NCBI GenBank assembly: GCA_963717115.1
Contig: CAVQVO010000020.1
Span: 434,001 to 498,000 of the forward strand
Source of the DNA: JBBQUN01 sp963717115
GTDB lineage: Bacteria; Actinomycetota; Acidimicrobiia; Acidimicrobiales; SZUA-35
DNA length: 64,000 bases
Direction: 5' to 3'
Position numbers and translations under genes: made by a program
The notes under the pieces: model-generated
Told to the model about the DNA's origin: nothing
Databases searched by the model: none
The model's input: only the letters and a program-made list of their open reading frames with translations
In this document: piece after piece, positions 8,095-17,554 of the stretch
Position numbering within the stretch: position 1 is the stretch's first letter
Layout: every line of letters begins with the position of its first letter

Positions 8095-9385
8095 ATGGCC
8101 CTGCCGTTCGCCGATGTGGCACACCTCCTCCGCCGGTCCGGCTTCGTCGCCCGCTACGAGCAGATCGTCGCCCTCCAGCCCCTGACCTGGGCCGAGGCCG
8201 TCGAGCGGGTCCTCGACGTCGCTGCGGCCCCGGACCCCACACCACCTGCGGTGCCCAAGGGTCGGGACTCCTGGCAGAACTACGTCGACATGGTGCATTT
8301 CTGGGCCGATCGGGCGGCCACCAGCCCGACCCCCATCGTCGAGAAGATGACGCTCTTCTGGCACGGCACCCTCCCGACCTCGCTCGACAAGGTCTTCCAT
8401 CACCAGCAACTGATGGATCAGAACACCCTGCTGCGGACCGCCGGCCTGGGATCGATCCGCGATCTCTACCAGGCCATGAGCGTGCAACCGGCGATGCTGC
8501 ACTACCTCGACAACGCCCAGAACGTGAAGCGGGCCCCGAACGAGAACTTCGCCCGTGAGCTGATGGAACTGTTCCTCCTCGGCCTCGGTCACTACACCGA
8601 GGAGGACGTCCGGGCGTCGGCCCTGGCCTGGACCGGGCACATCACGTCCGACGACGACGAGCGGTACGTGTTCGATCCCGCCGAGCATCACACGCGAACC
8701 GACCACGTTCATGGGCGTCACCCGGGTCTGGAACGGGCCCGAGATCATCGACCACCTCATCGACGGACCGCAGCAGGTCCAGGTCTCCCGCTTCCTCTCG
8801 ACCAAGCTCTGGTCGTTCCTGGCGTACCCGAACCCCCCGGCGGCGATCGTCGACTCGATCGCTGCGGCCATGCGGGCCGGCGGCATGCGGACCGATGCCA
8901 CCCTGCGGGCGATCTTCAACCACCCCGAGTTCCGGAGCCCGCAGGCCAGACAGGGTCTGGTGCGTTCACCGTTCGAGTTCATGGTGGCGGCGATGGCCCA
9001 CGCCGGTATTCGGGCCGATGTCGCCCACCCCGAATGGTTCGGCGACGACATGGGACAGGCGGTCTTCCGCCCGCCGAACGTGTCGGGATGGCGTTCCAAC
9101 GGCTACTGGATCTCGAGCTCGGCCGCCTGGACCAAGCACCGATACGCCAACCATCTGCGCTGGAAACTCAACGCCGGTGACCTGCTGAAGGACGTGGCGG
9201 GGACCGGGACACCCCGCTCGGCGGCCGAACAGGCGCTGGCCCAGTTCGGGGTGTACCAGCCCAGCGCGTCGACGCTGGCCTCCCTCGAGCAGTTCGTGTC
9301 GGCCGAACGATCCTCCCGAGGCTGGGCCGAACGTGCCGGCCTGCTCTTCCTGCCCATGCTCACCCCCGACTTCCAGCTGGCCTGA
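8095..9385 (+). pseudogene. DUF1800 family protein, one frameshift (probable sequence error)
   Basis: The first part reads from ATG 8095 to about 8700 (DVAHLLRRSGF, NENFARELMELFLLGLGHYT, all typical of DUF1800). The rest continues one frame later from MGVTRVWNGPEIIDHLID to the stop at 9385. Dropping the G at 8701 gives one 429-residue chain with FDPAEHHTRTTTFMGVTRVW across the join, as expected for the family. DUF1800 proteins are almost always paired with a DUF1501 protein, and that gene starts 2 bases after this stop. The function of the pair is not established; they are thought to be exported or surface-linked. The intact partner argues that the shift is a sequence error rather than decay. 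Confidence 0.82.
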
Positions 9386-9387
9386 TC

Positions 9388-11388
9388 ATGAACCGATTCG
9401 ATCCTTCCACCGCCGACGTCGCCGCCGCCCTCTCGACCCCGATGGCCACCGACCGGGCCAGCGTCGACCGCCGCCGCTTCCTCCAGGCGATGGCCGTCAC
9501 CGGCGCCGTCACGATGCTGCCGAGCTGGATGGCCGACCGAGCCGGTGCGGCAACACCGCTCGGCCCCTCCGACGGTGTCCTCGTCCTGATCATGATGAAC
9601 GGCGGGAACGACGGGCTCAGCATGGTCGCCCCGTTCGCCGACGGGAACTACCGGTCGATGCGGGGCCGTCTCGCCCTCACGGGGTCCCAGACCCTGCAAC
9701 TCAACGGCACGCGCGGCCTGCACCCCCGGCTGGGATTCGTGAAACAGCAGTGGGATCAGGGGCGGGTCGCCGTCATCGACGGGGTGGGTCATCCCAATCC
9801 CGACCTCTCCCATTTCGCGTCGATGGCCCGATGGATGACGGCGACGACGTCGACCTCGGTGGGCTGGAGCGGCTGGCTCGGTCGCTACGTCGACGGCCTG
9901 TCGGGCGGGCCCGACGCCATGCACTCGATCGCCATCGACTCGAGCGTGCCGCTCACCCTGACCGGCAACCGCCAGGTCGGGATCGCCCTGCCCCCGTCGG
10001 CGGGTGGCCTCCTGACCGTCGACGACGACCCGGTGTTCCAGCGTCAATACGCCACCCTCCATCAGATGGCCAACACCTCGACCGGCCTCGGTGGACTCGC
10101 CGACTCCCTCGCCGTCAGCGGGAGCGAGTCGCTGCTGCTCGCCGAGGGGGTCAAGGGCCACTACGCACCGGCCCTGCCCAGCGAGGAACTGGCGGCGAAG
10201 CTGACGCTGTGCGCCCGGCTGATCAACGCGAACCTCGGGACGCGAGTGCTGATGGTCTCCTTCGGTGACTTCGACAGCCACGCGGACCAGGCCTCGATGC
10301 TCGACCGACGGATGACCGAGCTCGACAACGGGCTGCGGGCCTTCTTCACGACGCTCGCCCCGGGATTCGCCGGGCGGACCCTGGTGTTGACCTCGAGCGA
10401 GTTCGGACGACGGCCGTGGGCCAACGAGTCGGGCGGAACCGACCACGGCACGTCGAACACCCTGCTGGCTCTCGGAGCCGGCGTGAACGGCGGCTTCTAC
10501 GGAGCCCTGCCGCCGATGGCCGGCCTGCGCCGATGGGACAACTTCGCCACCCAGGTCGACTTCCGTCAGGTCTACGGGAACGTCGTCGAGCGCTGGCTCG
10601 GGGCCGACTCGGCCGAAGTGCTCGGGGCCGACCACCCCGACCTGGGGTTCCTCCGCTCCCCGTCGGGCGGTGCCGGCACCTCGGTCGGATCGGTCAGCGG
10701 CAGCCCGGGCGGCAGCCGTCTGCAGATCTCGAGGCTCTACCAGGCGTACTTCCGTCGTCCGCCCGACGAGGCCGGCCTCGATTTCTGGTTGACCAAGCGT
10801 CGCCAGGGACTGGGCCTGGCCGCCGTCTCGGCCGAGTTCGCCCGGTCGGCCGAGTTCACCCAGGCCTACGGATCGCTCGACAGCGGCGGTTTCGTCGACC
10901 TCATCTACGCCAACGTCCTGCGACGTCCTCCCGACGGCGAGGGGCGGTCGTACTGGGTCGGGCTGCTCGACCGGGGCACCGATCGGGGCAACGTGATGAC
11001 CGGCTTCTCCGAGTCGGCCGAGTTCGTCGGCCTGACCACCCCGGAGTTCGTCGAGCTCGAGAAGCGGGGCCCGATCGGCCGCTTGTACCGGGCCTACTTC
11101 GATCGCCAGGGTGATGCCGACGGATTGGCCTACTGGTTGGGGACGAACGCCCCGCTCGAGAGCATCTCGGAGGAGTTCGCCCGCTCCACCGAGTTCGTCC
11201 GTCGCTACGGGGCCATGAGCAACACCCAGTTCGTCGAGCAGATCTATGCCAACGTCATGAAGCGCGGCGCCGACCCGGCCGGTCTCGACTTCTGGACCCG
11301 GATGCTGCGCTCGGGGCAGTCTCGGGGGCGGATCATGCTGGAGTTCTCGAACTCCGCGGAGTTCATCGCCCTGGTGCGCTCGACCTGA
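9388..11388 (+). CDS. DUF1501 family protein with Tat signal and two C-terminal DUF4214 repeats
   Basis: This 666-residue protein has a twin-arginine signal near residue 30 (DRRRFLQAMAVTGAVTML) ending at an Ala-rich site (RAGAA), so it is likely exported folded by Tat. The central domain is DUF1501, a sulfatase/alkaline-phosphatase-like fold (LIMMNGGNDGLSMV, HPNPDLSHFASM, SSEFGRRPWANESGGTDHG). After a Gly/Ser linker near residue 435 come two DUF4214 units, each built as LYxAYF...GLxYW/FW...EFARSxEF...IYANVxxR. DUF4214 is common on secreted and repeat-rich surface proteins. The gene starts 2 bases after the DUF1800 stop and is surely co-expressed with it. It converges on the next gene with only 9 bases between stops. 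No enzymatic role can be claimed. Confidence 0.88.
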   Translation: MNRFDPSTADVAAALSTPMATDRASVDRRRFLQAMAVTGAVTMLPSWMADRAGAATPLGPSDGVLVLIMMNGGNDGLSMVAPFADGNYRSMRGRLALTGSQTLQLNGTRGLHPRLGFVKQQWDQGRVAVIDGVGHPNPDLSHFASMARWMTATTSTSVGWSGWLGRYVDGLSGGPDAMHSIAIDSSVPLTLTGNRQVGIALPPSAGGLLTVDDDPVFQRQYATLHQMANTSTGLGGLADSLAVSGSESLLLAEGVKGHYAPALPSEELAAKLTLCARLINANLGTRVLMVSFGDFDSHADQASMLDRRMTELDNGLRAFFTTLAPGFAGRTLVLTSSEFGRRPWANESGGTDHGTSNTLLALGAGVNGGFYGALPPMAGLRRWDNFATQVDFRQVYGNVVERWLGADSAEVLGADHPDLGFLRSPSGGAGTSVGSVSGSPGGSRLQISRLYQAYFRRPPDEAGLDFWLTKRRQGLGLAAVSAEFARSAEFTQAYGSLDSGGFVDLIYANVLRRPPDGEGRSYWVGLLDRGTDRGNVMTGFSESAEFVGLTTPEFVELEKRGPIGRLYRAYFDRQGDADGLAYWLGTNAPLESISEEFARSTEFVRRYGAMSNTQFVEQIYANVMKRGADPAGLDFWTRMLRSGQSRGRIMLEFSNSAEFIALVRST

Positions 11389-11397
11389 GCGTTGCGC

Positions 11398-14080
11398 TCA
11401 GCTCGACGGGACCGCGAGCGCCTCCAGGCGGGAGACCGTCCGATCCACCAGCTCGTCGCGCCGCAGATCGGCGCCGATGGCGTGGCGGGCGGCTGCGTCG
11501 GGATCGTCGCCGGCCTCGAACCGTGCCCGCTGGTCGATGGGAATGGCGAACCCGATCCGGTTGGCGATCATGTGCCCGGCGATGGGATCGGCGACGTCGT
11601 TCCAGCCCCGTTCGACGAGCCACGGAACCGCCCGTCCCATGGTGAGCCAGAGGGCGTACCACGCCCGGTTCCGTCGGGCCGACGACAGCGCCGCCGCCAG
11701 ATCCGAGATGACGTCGCCGACCCCGAATCGCAAGGCGATGCTCGCCTGTTCGCACACCAACATCGACTCGGTCCATCGCAGGCCGGCCGTCGCCGCCACC
11801 TCGACCGCCTCTCGGCACAGGCGATGGCCGATGTCGGGGCGGCCCAACGAGGCTTCGGCGCTCGCCACCGTCGGGAAGCAGACCACCCGGGTCGGATTCG
11901 ACGACGACGCGATGAGGCGTCGGGCGTCGGCGAGGAAGCGCTCGGCCTGGTCGGGGTCCGACGAGGCGAGCAGGGCTGCGACGTTGGCCGACTGGTAGGC
12001 CACCTCGTTGTCCCCGAACGCCGCCGCGTGGTGCCGCGCCGCGAGCGCATGCTCGAGCGCCGCGGCCTCGTCCGAGGCCAGGAGTAGGCCGTAGAGCACG
12101 CCGTGGACGAGCGTCGCGTCGGGGTGGGGGTCGATCGGGTCCCCGAGACGGGCCAGCGCAGTCTGCAGCAGTTCGATGGCCGCCTCGGTCCCTCGGCCCC
12201 CGGTGGCCATGGCGACCATGGCGCTGGCGACCGGCGGTGGCGGGTCGAGTCGCATGGCCGTTCGCGCCCAGTCGCCGACCTCGACGTGGAACGTCTCCCA
12301 GGCGTAGGTCCAGATGCTGCGAAGGATCGCATCGAGCGCCTCGATCTCGGCCCGTTCGGTGGCCCGGGCGACGGCGCTGCGGATGTCGTCCCACTCCTGC
12401 TCGAACGTGTCGCGGGCCGTCTCGAACTCGCGAGCCGACGATCCGTACCACTGGGTCGCCGCCCGGGTGGTCCGAGACACGACGTACGCCAGGTGGCGGT
12501 CGGCCAGGACGGTGCGTTCGTCGTCGGTGAGGTGGGCCGCTCCGTAGTGGCGAACGCTTTCGAGCAGGCGGTAGCGGGTCCGGGTCTTCGACCGATCGAC
12601 GGTGATCAACGACTTGTCGAGCAGTGATTCCACGAGGTCGAGGACCTCGGTGTCGTCGATGCCGTCGATCGATCCGGGCCCGGCATCGAGACAGACCTGG
12701 GCGATCGACTCGGGTGGGAAGCTGCCCGAGAAGATCGACAGCCGGTCGAGGAGGCGGCGTTCGTCGGGCGTCAGGAGGTCGTAGGACCAGTCGAGCGTGG
12801 CGAGGAGCGACTGATGGCGATCGGGCACGTTGCGTTGGGTGGTCCGGAGCAGCCGAAAGCGATCGTCGAGTCGCTCGACGATCTCCGACGGCGACATGAC
12901 CCGCAGGCGGGCGGCCGCCATCTCGATCGCGAGCGGCATCCCGTCGAGGCGCCGGCACAACTCGGCGAGGGCGTCGGCGTCCCAGTCGTCGACGGTGGCC
13001 GAGGCATCGTGGTGGCGCGCCCGCTCGAGCAGGAGTTCCACCGCTCCCGAGCTCGGTGGCAACCCGCCGAGCGCCCAGATCCGCTCGGCGCCGAGACGCA
13101 GGGGTTCCTGCGAGGTCGTCAGGACGGCCAGGTGCTCGACCCCGTCGAGCAACGCGTCGACGAACCGGCCGACGTCGTCGATCAGGTGCTCGGCGTTGTC
13201 GAGCACGATGAGCATCTCCTGCTGAGCGATCCCGTCGACGACCGATTCGGTGGTGGTCATCCGCGCCTGCTGGGCGAGGCCGAGCGTGCTCGCCAGCAAC
13301 GGCGCGATGGCCGCCGGGTCGCGCAGAGGCGCCAGATCGATCCAGCAGACCCCGTCGCGGAACGATCCGGCCAGTCGCTGCGCCGCCTCGATCGCCATCC
13401 GCGTCTTGCCACTGCCCCCGAGACCGGTGATCGTGACCACCCGGCCCGGTTGGACGAGGCCCATCAGGTCGTCGAGTTCGGTGTCGCGGCCGACGAACCG
13501 GGTCGGGGCCTTGGGAATCGAGTCGCTCGCTCCCCGGGACGGCCGTGCCAACCGGTCCGACAGACCCGGACCGATCAGTTGGAAGAGGTGCTCGGGCCGG
13601 GAGAGGGACTTGAGGGCGTGCTCCCCGAGGTCGACGGTGGAGAGGTGGGCCGGCAGTCGTGATCGCACCGACCGCTCGGTCGCCTTCGAGAGCAGGACCT
13701 GGCCGCTGCCGGCGAGCGACTGGATCCGGGCGGCCCGATTGACCTCGGAGCCGTAGAACCCGCCGTCGCGCTGTTGCGCGAGGCCGGTGTGGAGGCCGAT
13801 CCGGACCTCGATCGCCACACCGTCCCACATCGTGCCCCTCGAGGGTCCGCTGGATCTCGGCGGCGGCGAGAACTCCCTCGATGGCGAGCGCGAAGGCCGC
13901 ACCGAAGGCATCGCCGGCCACGGTGAAGATCGCACCCCGATGGTCGGCGATGACCCGGCGCACCAGTTCGTCGTGGAACCGCAGGGACTCGGCCATCTGA
14001 ACCGGGTGATCCTGCCAGAGCCGGGTCGAGGCCACGACGTCGGTGAAGAGGAACGTGAACGGAATCGGGGGTGACGCCAT
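11398..14080 (-). pseudogene. Class III cyclase-like domain + AAA/NB-ARC ATPase + helical repeat regulator, one frameshift (probable sequence error)
   Basis: The N-terminus reads from ATG 14080 (FTFLFTDVVASTRLWQDHP, then GAIFTVAGDAFGAAFALA), which carries the two metal-binding Asp positions of a class III adenylate/guanylate cyclase homology domain. At the CCCC run 13835-13838 an extra base shifts the frame; removing it gives RTLEGTMWDGVAIEVRIGLHTG and an 893-residue chain. Next comes an ATPase with P-loop TGLGGSGKT and Walker B LIVLDNAEHL, then a long helical repeat region. This layout is frequent in actinobacterial signalling proteins, often with a C-terminal LuxR domain; I see none here. 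Whether the cyclase is active is uncertain because the second Asp block reads GDAF rather than the usual GDG. A TANNNT box precedes the start. Targets are unknown. Confidence 0.78.
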
Positions 14081-14089
14081 GGCGGGCCC

Positions 14090-14095
14090 ATGCTA
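14090..14095 (-). promoter_or_regulatory. -10 box of a leaderless promoter for the cyclase-AAA gene
   Basis: TAGCAT on the minus strand is followed by 9 bases and then ATG 14080. No Shine-Dalgarno sequence would fit, which points to a leaderless transcript. Confidence 0.5.
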
Positions 14096-14158
14096 GGCGA
14101 CCCGTTCGGCGGGGTCGGGGCTCGGGGCCTCACCTCGTTCGACCCGGCCGACGCGGAC

Positions 14159-14164
14159 TAACGT
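14159..14164 (+). promoter_or_regulatory. -10 box of a leaderless promoter for acyl-CoA dehydrogenase
   Basis: TAACGT lies 8 bases before ATG 14173. It is back to back with the minus-strand TAGCAT box 64 bases away, so the 92-base gap acts as a divergent promoter region. Confidence 0.5.
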
Positions 14165-14172
14165 CGCCGAGC

Positions 14173-15426
14173 ATGTCGATCGATTTCTCCCTGTCCCCCG
14201 AACTCGAGGCGATCCGGGCCCGGATCCGAACGTTCGTCGACGAGGTCATCAAGCCCGAGGAGGCCCGGATCGAGGGTCACGCCGTCGACGGGGGTCCGGC
14301 GGGCGAGCCCCTCGGCGGGCGGGAACGGATCGAGGCGCTCATCGGTCTGCGCAAGCAGGCCCATCGCGCCGGGATCTGGCTGCCCCACATGCCCCCGGAA
14401 TGGGGCGGGATGGGTCTGGGGCACGTCGAGCTGGCCATGGTGCAGGCCGAGGCGGCGAAGTCGCGCTACGGACCGTGGGTGTTCAACTGCCAGGCGCCCG
14501 ACGAGGGCAACATGCACACCCTGCTCCACTGGGGAACCGAGGAGCAGAAGGAAAAATACCTGCGGCCGCTGTGCGAGGGCCGGACCTGGTCGTGTTTCGC
14601 CATGACCGAGCCCGAGGTGGCCGGTTCGGATCCGACCCTGATCCGCACCAACGCCTACCAGGACGGCGACGAATGGGTCATCAACGGTCACAAGTGGTTC
14701 ATCTCCAACGCCAATCGGGCCAACTTCGCGATCCTCGTCGCCCGCACCGAGGACGACCCCGACCTGCCGCAGGCCGCCAACTCGGCGTTCATCATCGACC
14801 TGCCCCATGACGGCTGGAACGAGGTCCGCGAGATCGAGACCATGCACGGGTCGACGGGTCATTCCGAGATCGTGATCGAGGACCTGCGGGTGCACGGCGA
14901 CCAGATGCTCGGGGGGCGGGGTCAGGGCCACCTGCTCGGGCAGTACCGGCTCGGTCCGGCTCGGTTGGCGCACTGCATGCGGTGGATCGCCCAGGCCGAG
15001 ACGGCGCTCGACATGATGGTCGAGCGGTCACTCGAGCGGTTCTCGCACGGGTCGCTCCTCGCCGAGAAGCAGGGGGTGCAGTGGATGATCGCCGACTCGG
15101 CGATGGAGCTGTACCAGAGCAAGCTGATGGTGCTCCATGCCGCCTACAAGATCGACCGGGGCGAGGACTTCAAGGCCGAGGTGTCGATGGCCAAGCACTT
15201 CGTCGCCAACTCGCTCGGTCGCATCATCGACCGTTCGATCCAGGTGCACGGGGCGCTCGGCTACTCGACCGACACCCCGCTGGCCCACATGTATCAGCAC
15301 GCCCGTTGGGCCCGGTTCGCCGACGGGGCCGACGAGATCCACCAGATGCGCATCGCCCAGCGCACCATCGCCGCCTTCACCGACGAGGGCTCGACCCGTC
15401 GAGCGACCGGCAACCTTCCCATCTGA
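14173..15426 (+). CDS. Acyl-CoA dehydrogenase
   Basis: This 417-residue FAD enzyme covers the whole acyl-CoA dehydrogenase fold: a helical N-domain (MSIDFSLSPELEAIRARIRT), the FAD-binding middle part with FAMTEPEVAGSDPT and GHKWFISNA, and a C-terminal helical domain (QVHGALGYSTDTPLAHMYQ, ARFADGADEIHQMRIAQ). It should catalyse alpha-beta dehydrogenation of an acyl-CoA, with electrons passed to ETF. The sequence style is closest to the medium/long-chain ACAD10/11-like group, but chain length cannot be read. I choose ATG 14173 because the family alignment begins there and a TANNNT box lies 8 bases before it; the frame is open upstream to 14071 but that part is Arg-rich and unconserved. Confidence 0.92.
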   Translation: MSIDFSLSPELEAIRARIRTFVDEVIKPEEARIEGHAVDGGPAGEPLGGRERIEALIGLRKQAHRAGIWLPHMPPEWGGMGLGHVELAMVQAEAAKSRYGPWVFNCQAPDEGNMHTLLHWGTEEQKEKYLRPLCEGRTWSCFAMTEPEVAGSDPTLIRTNAYQDGDEWVINGHKWFISNANRANFAILVARTEDDPDLPQAANSAFIIDLPHDGWNEVREIETMHGSTGHSEIVIEDLRVHGDQMLGGRGQGHLLGQYRLGPARLAHCMRWIAQAETALDMMVERSLERFSHGSLLAEKQGVQWMIADSAMELYQSKLMVLHAAYKIDRGEDFKAEVSMAKHFVANSLGRIIDRSIQVHGALGYSTDTPLAHMYQHARWARFADGADEIHQMRIAQRTIAAFTDEGSTRRATGNLPI

Positions 15427-15440
15427 CCAGGTCCCCTCCC

Positions 15441-15478
15441 GGACCGGTTGCGCGGACCGGTTGCCCGGGTCGGTTGCC
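15441..15478 (+). repeat. Short imperfect tandem repeat in an intergenic gap
   Basis: The 11-mer GGACCGGTTGC occurs at 15441 and 15454, with a one-mismatch copy at 15468, just after the acyl-CoA dehydrogenase stop. The rest of the 124-base gap shows no promoter I trust. Confidence 0.5.
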
Positions 15479-15550
15479 TCGGTCCGGGACCGACGAGGGT
15501 CGAGCGAGGCGTCGGTGTAACCATCGGCGGCGACCCACGTCTTCGACGTC

Positions 15551-15820
15551 ATGACTGCACCGATCGAACCCGACCAGCTCCGCATCAGCATCGAGATGGG
15601 TGACGGCTACCAGCCGGCCCCCAACCTCGCTGCGGCCCTCACCGCCCTCGAGGCCGCCTTGGCGGACGCCGAGTCCGAGGTCGAAGGTTTCCTCGGGAAC
15701 TTCGAGATCCAGGATTTCAAACCCCGGACGATCGCCTACGACTCGTCGCTCAAGCTCGGCCCGCCGGAAGGTGACGGATACATCAAGTTCGACGGCGTCG
15801 ACAAGCGCTGGAAGGTCTGA
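15551..15820 (+). CDS. Small hypothetical protein (89 aa)
   Basis: This is a small acidic protein starting MTAPIEPDQLRISIEMGDGY and ending GYIKFDGVDKRWKV. It has no signal peptide, membrane segment or cysteine. The middle part (AAALTALEAALADAESEVEG) would form a helix, and the tail resembles a small beta domain. Codon use matches its neighbours and no long ORF competes in the other frames, so I accept it as real. It sits 30 bases before a YkgJ-type cysteine-cluster gene on the same strand and may share its transcript. I do not recognise the family. Confidence 0.6.
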   Translation: MTAPIEPDQLRISIEMGDGYQPAPNLAAALTALEAALADAESEVEGFLGNFEIQDFKPRTIAYDSSLKLGPPEGDGYIKFDGVDKRWKV

Positions 15821-15850
15821 TCGCCGGACCGACCGGGCCGAGGTGACTCG

Positions 15851-16525
15851 ATGCCACTGCTCCCTGTCCCCCCGGTGGTGCACCACGCCGATGATCTCCT
15901 GCCGAGCGCCCGGATGCTGCTCGACGAGTTCGCCGCACGCTCGACCGCCAACCCGGCGATCGGAGTGACCTGCGGCCCGGCTTGTACGGCATGCTGCCAC
16001 CAGGCCGTGCCGGTCAGCCCCGCCGAGGTTCGATCGATCCTCGCGGCGGTCGACCGCCTCGAATCCGACGATCGATCACGCATCGCCCGACGAGCGCAGA
16101 CCGCCACCGCCGCACTCGGCGCCGCCGGCATCAGTCCCGACGGCTTCGTCGGCGGTCCCGATGCCACGCATCGTGCGTCGCTGCAGTACTTCGCGCAGCG
16201 AGTTCCCTGCCCGCTGCTCGACGACCAACTCTGCATCGTGCACCCCGACCGGCCGCTGGCCTGCCGAGAATACCTGGTCGGCTCCGATCCAGCCCACTGC
16301 TGGTCGATCGGCACCCGCCCCGAGCGCGTCGTACACATCCGGGCCGGCCGCGACGTCAAGGCCGGCTTCCGTCACGCATCCGCTCGCCTGGGCGAGCCCG
16401 ATCTCGCGGTGTTGGCGTTCGCTCTCGCCGATGCTCTTGCGGCCACGGGCCCGCCACCGGCTCCGCCAACCGATCCATGCTCGGGCCCGGCGATGGCTGC
16501 GCTGCTGACGCCGGTCCGCAGCTGA
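15851..16525 (+). CDS. YkgJ-family cysteine cluster protein
   Basis: This 224-residue protein carries the YkgJ signature Cys-x3-Cys-x2-Cys-Cys (CGPACTACC, about residues 42-50). Further conserved cysteines follow in RVPCPLLDDQLCIVHPDRP and PLACREYLVG. The family is thought to bind a metal, zinc or an Fe-S cluster, but its biochemical role is not known. There is no signal peptide, so it is probably cytosolic. It follows the 89-residue hypothetical gene by 30 bases and converges on the Nudix-like gene. The 70-base gap between the two stops holds a weak hairpin (ACCGCC at 16527 pairing with GGCGGT at 16542). Confidence 0.8.
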   Translation: MPLLPVPPVVHHADDLLPSARMLLDEFAARSTANPAIGVTCGPACTACCHQAVPVSPAEVRSILAAVDRLESDDRSRIARRAQTATAALGAAGISPDGFVGGPDATHRASLQYFAQRVPCPLLDDQLCIVHPDRPLACREYLVGSDPAHCWSIGTRPERVVHIRAGRDVKAGFRHASARLGEPDLAVLAFALADALAATGPPPAPPTDPCSGPAMAALLTPVRS

Positions 16526-16595
16526 GACCGCCGTGCCGGTGGGCGGTGCTGCGGGTCGGGTGGATCGAGGTCGTCGATCGAACCGGGGGGTTGGG

Positions 16596-17147
16596 TCAGA
16601 CGATGCAGCCGGCGTGGGAGAGCGCCATGCGGATGAGCCGGTCGTGGCCGCTGCCGATCTCGGCCCGCACCTCGGGTGACACCACCTCGGTGGGCGTGAC
16701 CCAGGTGATGTCGAGCGAGGAGTCCGAGGCCCGGCAGATGCCCTCGATCGGCACGATGAAGACCATGCTGACCGCATGTTGGCGGGGATCGTGGAAGCCG
16801 GTCTTGGTGGGATCGGGGAAGTACTCGGCAACGGTGAACGGCGCCGGACTCACCGGGAGGCGGGGGAGGGCCAGCGTTCCGAGGTCTTTCTCGATGTGAC
16901 GAACGAGCGCGTCCCGGACGAGCTCACCGAACAGGACCCGGCCACCGACGATGGCCCGGCTGATGGTGCCATCGGGCATGACCCGGAGCAGGAGCCCGAC
17001 GTGGGTGATGCGCCCGGCGTCGTCGATCCGCACCGGCACGGCGTCGACGTAGACCACCGGCATCCGGCCCCGGACGATCTCGATGTCGTCCTGGCTCAAC
17101 CACCCGGGATCGGTCTGGGTCTGGTCGGTCTGGGTCTGATCGCTCAC
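16596..17147 (-). CDS. Nudix-like protein (DUF4916 type) with a degenerate Nudix box
   Basis: This 183-residue protein has a Nudix fold pattern, with PVVYVDAVPVRIDDAGRITH and a box region GRVLFGELVRDALVRHIEKD. In the Nudix consensus G-x5-E-x7-R-E-U-x-E-E-x-G, the first Gly, the first Glu, the Arg and the last Gly fit. The catalytic Glu positions of the R-E-x-x-E-E core are His, Lys and Asp here, so hydrolase activity is doubtful. It begins with a Gln/Thr repeat (TQTDQTQTD). Start is GTG 17147 with GAGGA about 7 bases before it. The gap upstream holds two adjacent inverted repeats that may regulate it. This set of proteins is widespread in Actinobacteria and functionally unassigned. Confidence 0.7.
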   Translation of the reverse strand: MSDQTQTDQTQTDPGWLSQDDIEIVRGRMPVVYVDAVPVRIDDAGRITHVGLLLRVMPDGTISRAIVGGRVLFGELVRDALVRHIEKDLGTLALPRLPVSPAPFTVAEYFPDPTKTGFHDPRQHAVSMVFIVPIEGICRASDSSLDITWVTPTEVVSPEVRAEIGSGHDRLIRMALSHAGCIV

Positions 17148-17554
17148 GGCGGTCCTCGTCGTCTCGGCCCCCGACCGAGGTGCTGATGCCGGGGCATCGA
17201 ACGGGCGGGGAGCAGTCGTTCGGCCAAGGACATTCGTTTGGCCGGGGGGAATGCGTTCCCCCAGTCAACCGTGCGACGGCGGCGATCCGACCCGTCGGCC
17301 GGGATCAGTCGGTGTCCCACTCCCCTCGAGCGGGACAGGCCGTCGGGACGTCGGCCGGCGACGAGCGGGGGAGGTCCGGCCGTCTCGAACCCGGAAGCCT
17401 TGGGGGAGCAGGGCCGAGTGGTCGATGAGCCCCCGAAGGTGGTGGTCGCCGTGGGGGTGGTGGGTGCGGGAGCCATGAGGCATGCTGACCGAGGCGGGCT
17501 CCCGCGACCGGTGCAGGAGCCCTGACCAGCCCGTTGCCGACGAGAGGCCCCACG
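17148..17554. other. 407-base divergent intergenic region, no gene seen
   Basis: It separates the Nudix-like gene (minus) from enoyl-CoA hydratase (plus). Short frames here have no conserved character or plausible start context. The only structure I see is the pair of inverted repeats at 17221-17262, listed separately. A GAGAGG seven bases before ATG 17555 serves as the ribosome site of the plus-strand gene. Confidence 0.6.
17221..17262. promoter_or_regulatory. Two adjacent inverted repeats, possible operators
   Basis: The first is CGGCCAA (17221-17227) with TTGGCCG (17238-17244) across 10 bases. The second is a perfect 7+4+7 palindrome, GGGGGAA-TGCG-TTCCCCC, at 17245-17262. They lie 74 to 115 bases upstream of the Nudix-like gene start, in the divergent gap. 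The operator role is inference. Confidence 0.4.

Noticed and set aside
17245..17262. GGGGGAATGCGTTCCCCC as a LexA/SOS box
   Set aside because: Actinobacterial SOS boxes need GAAC-N4-GTTC; this has GAA-N4-TTC without the inner C and G.
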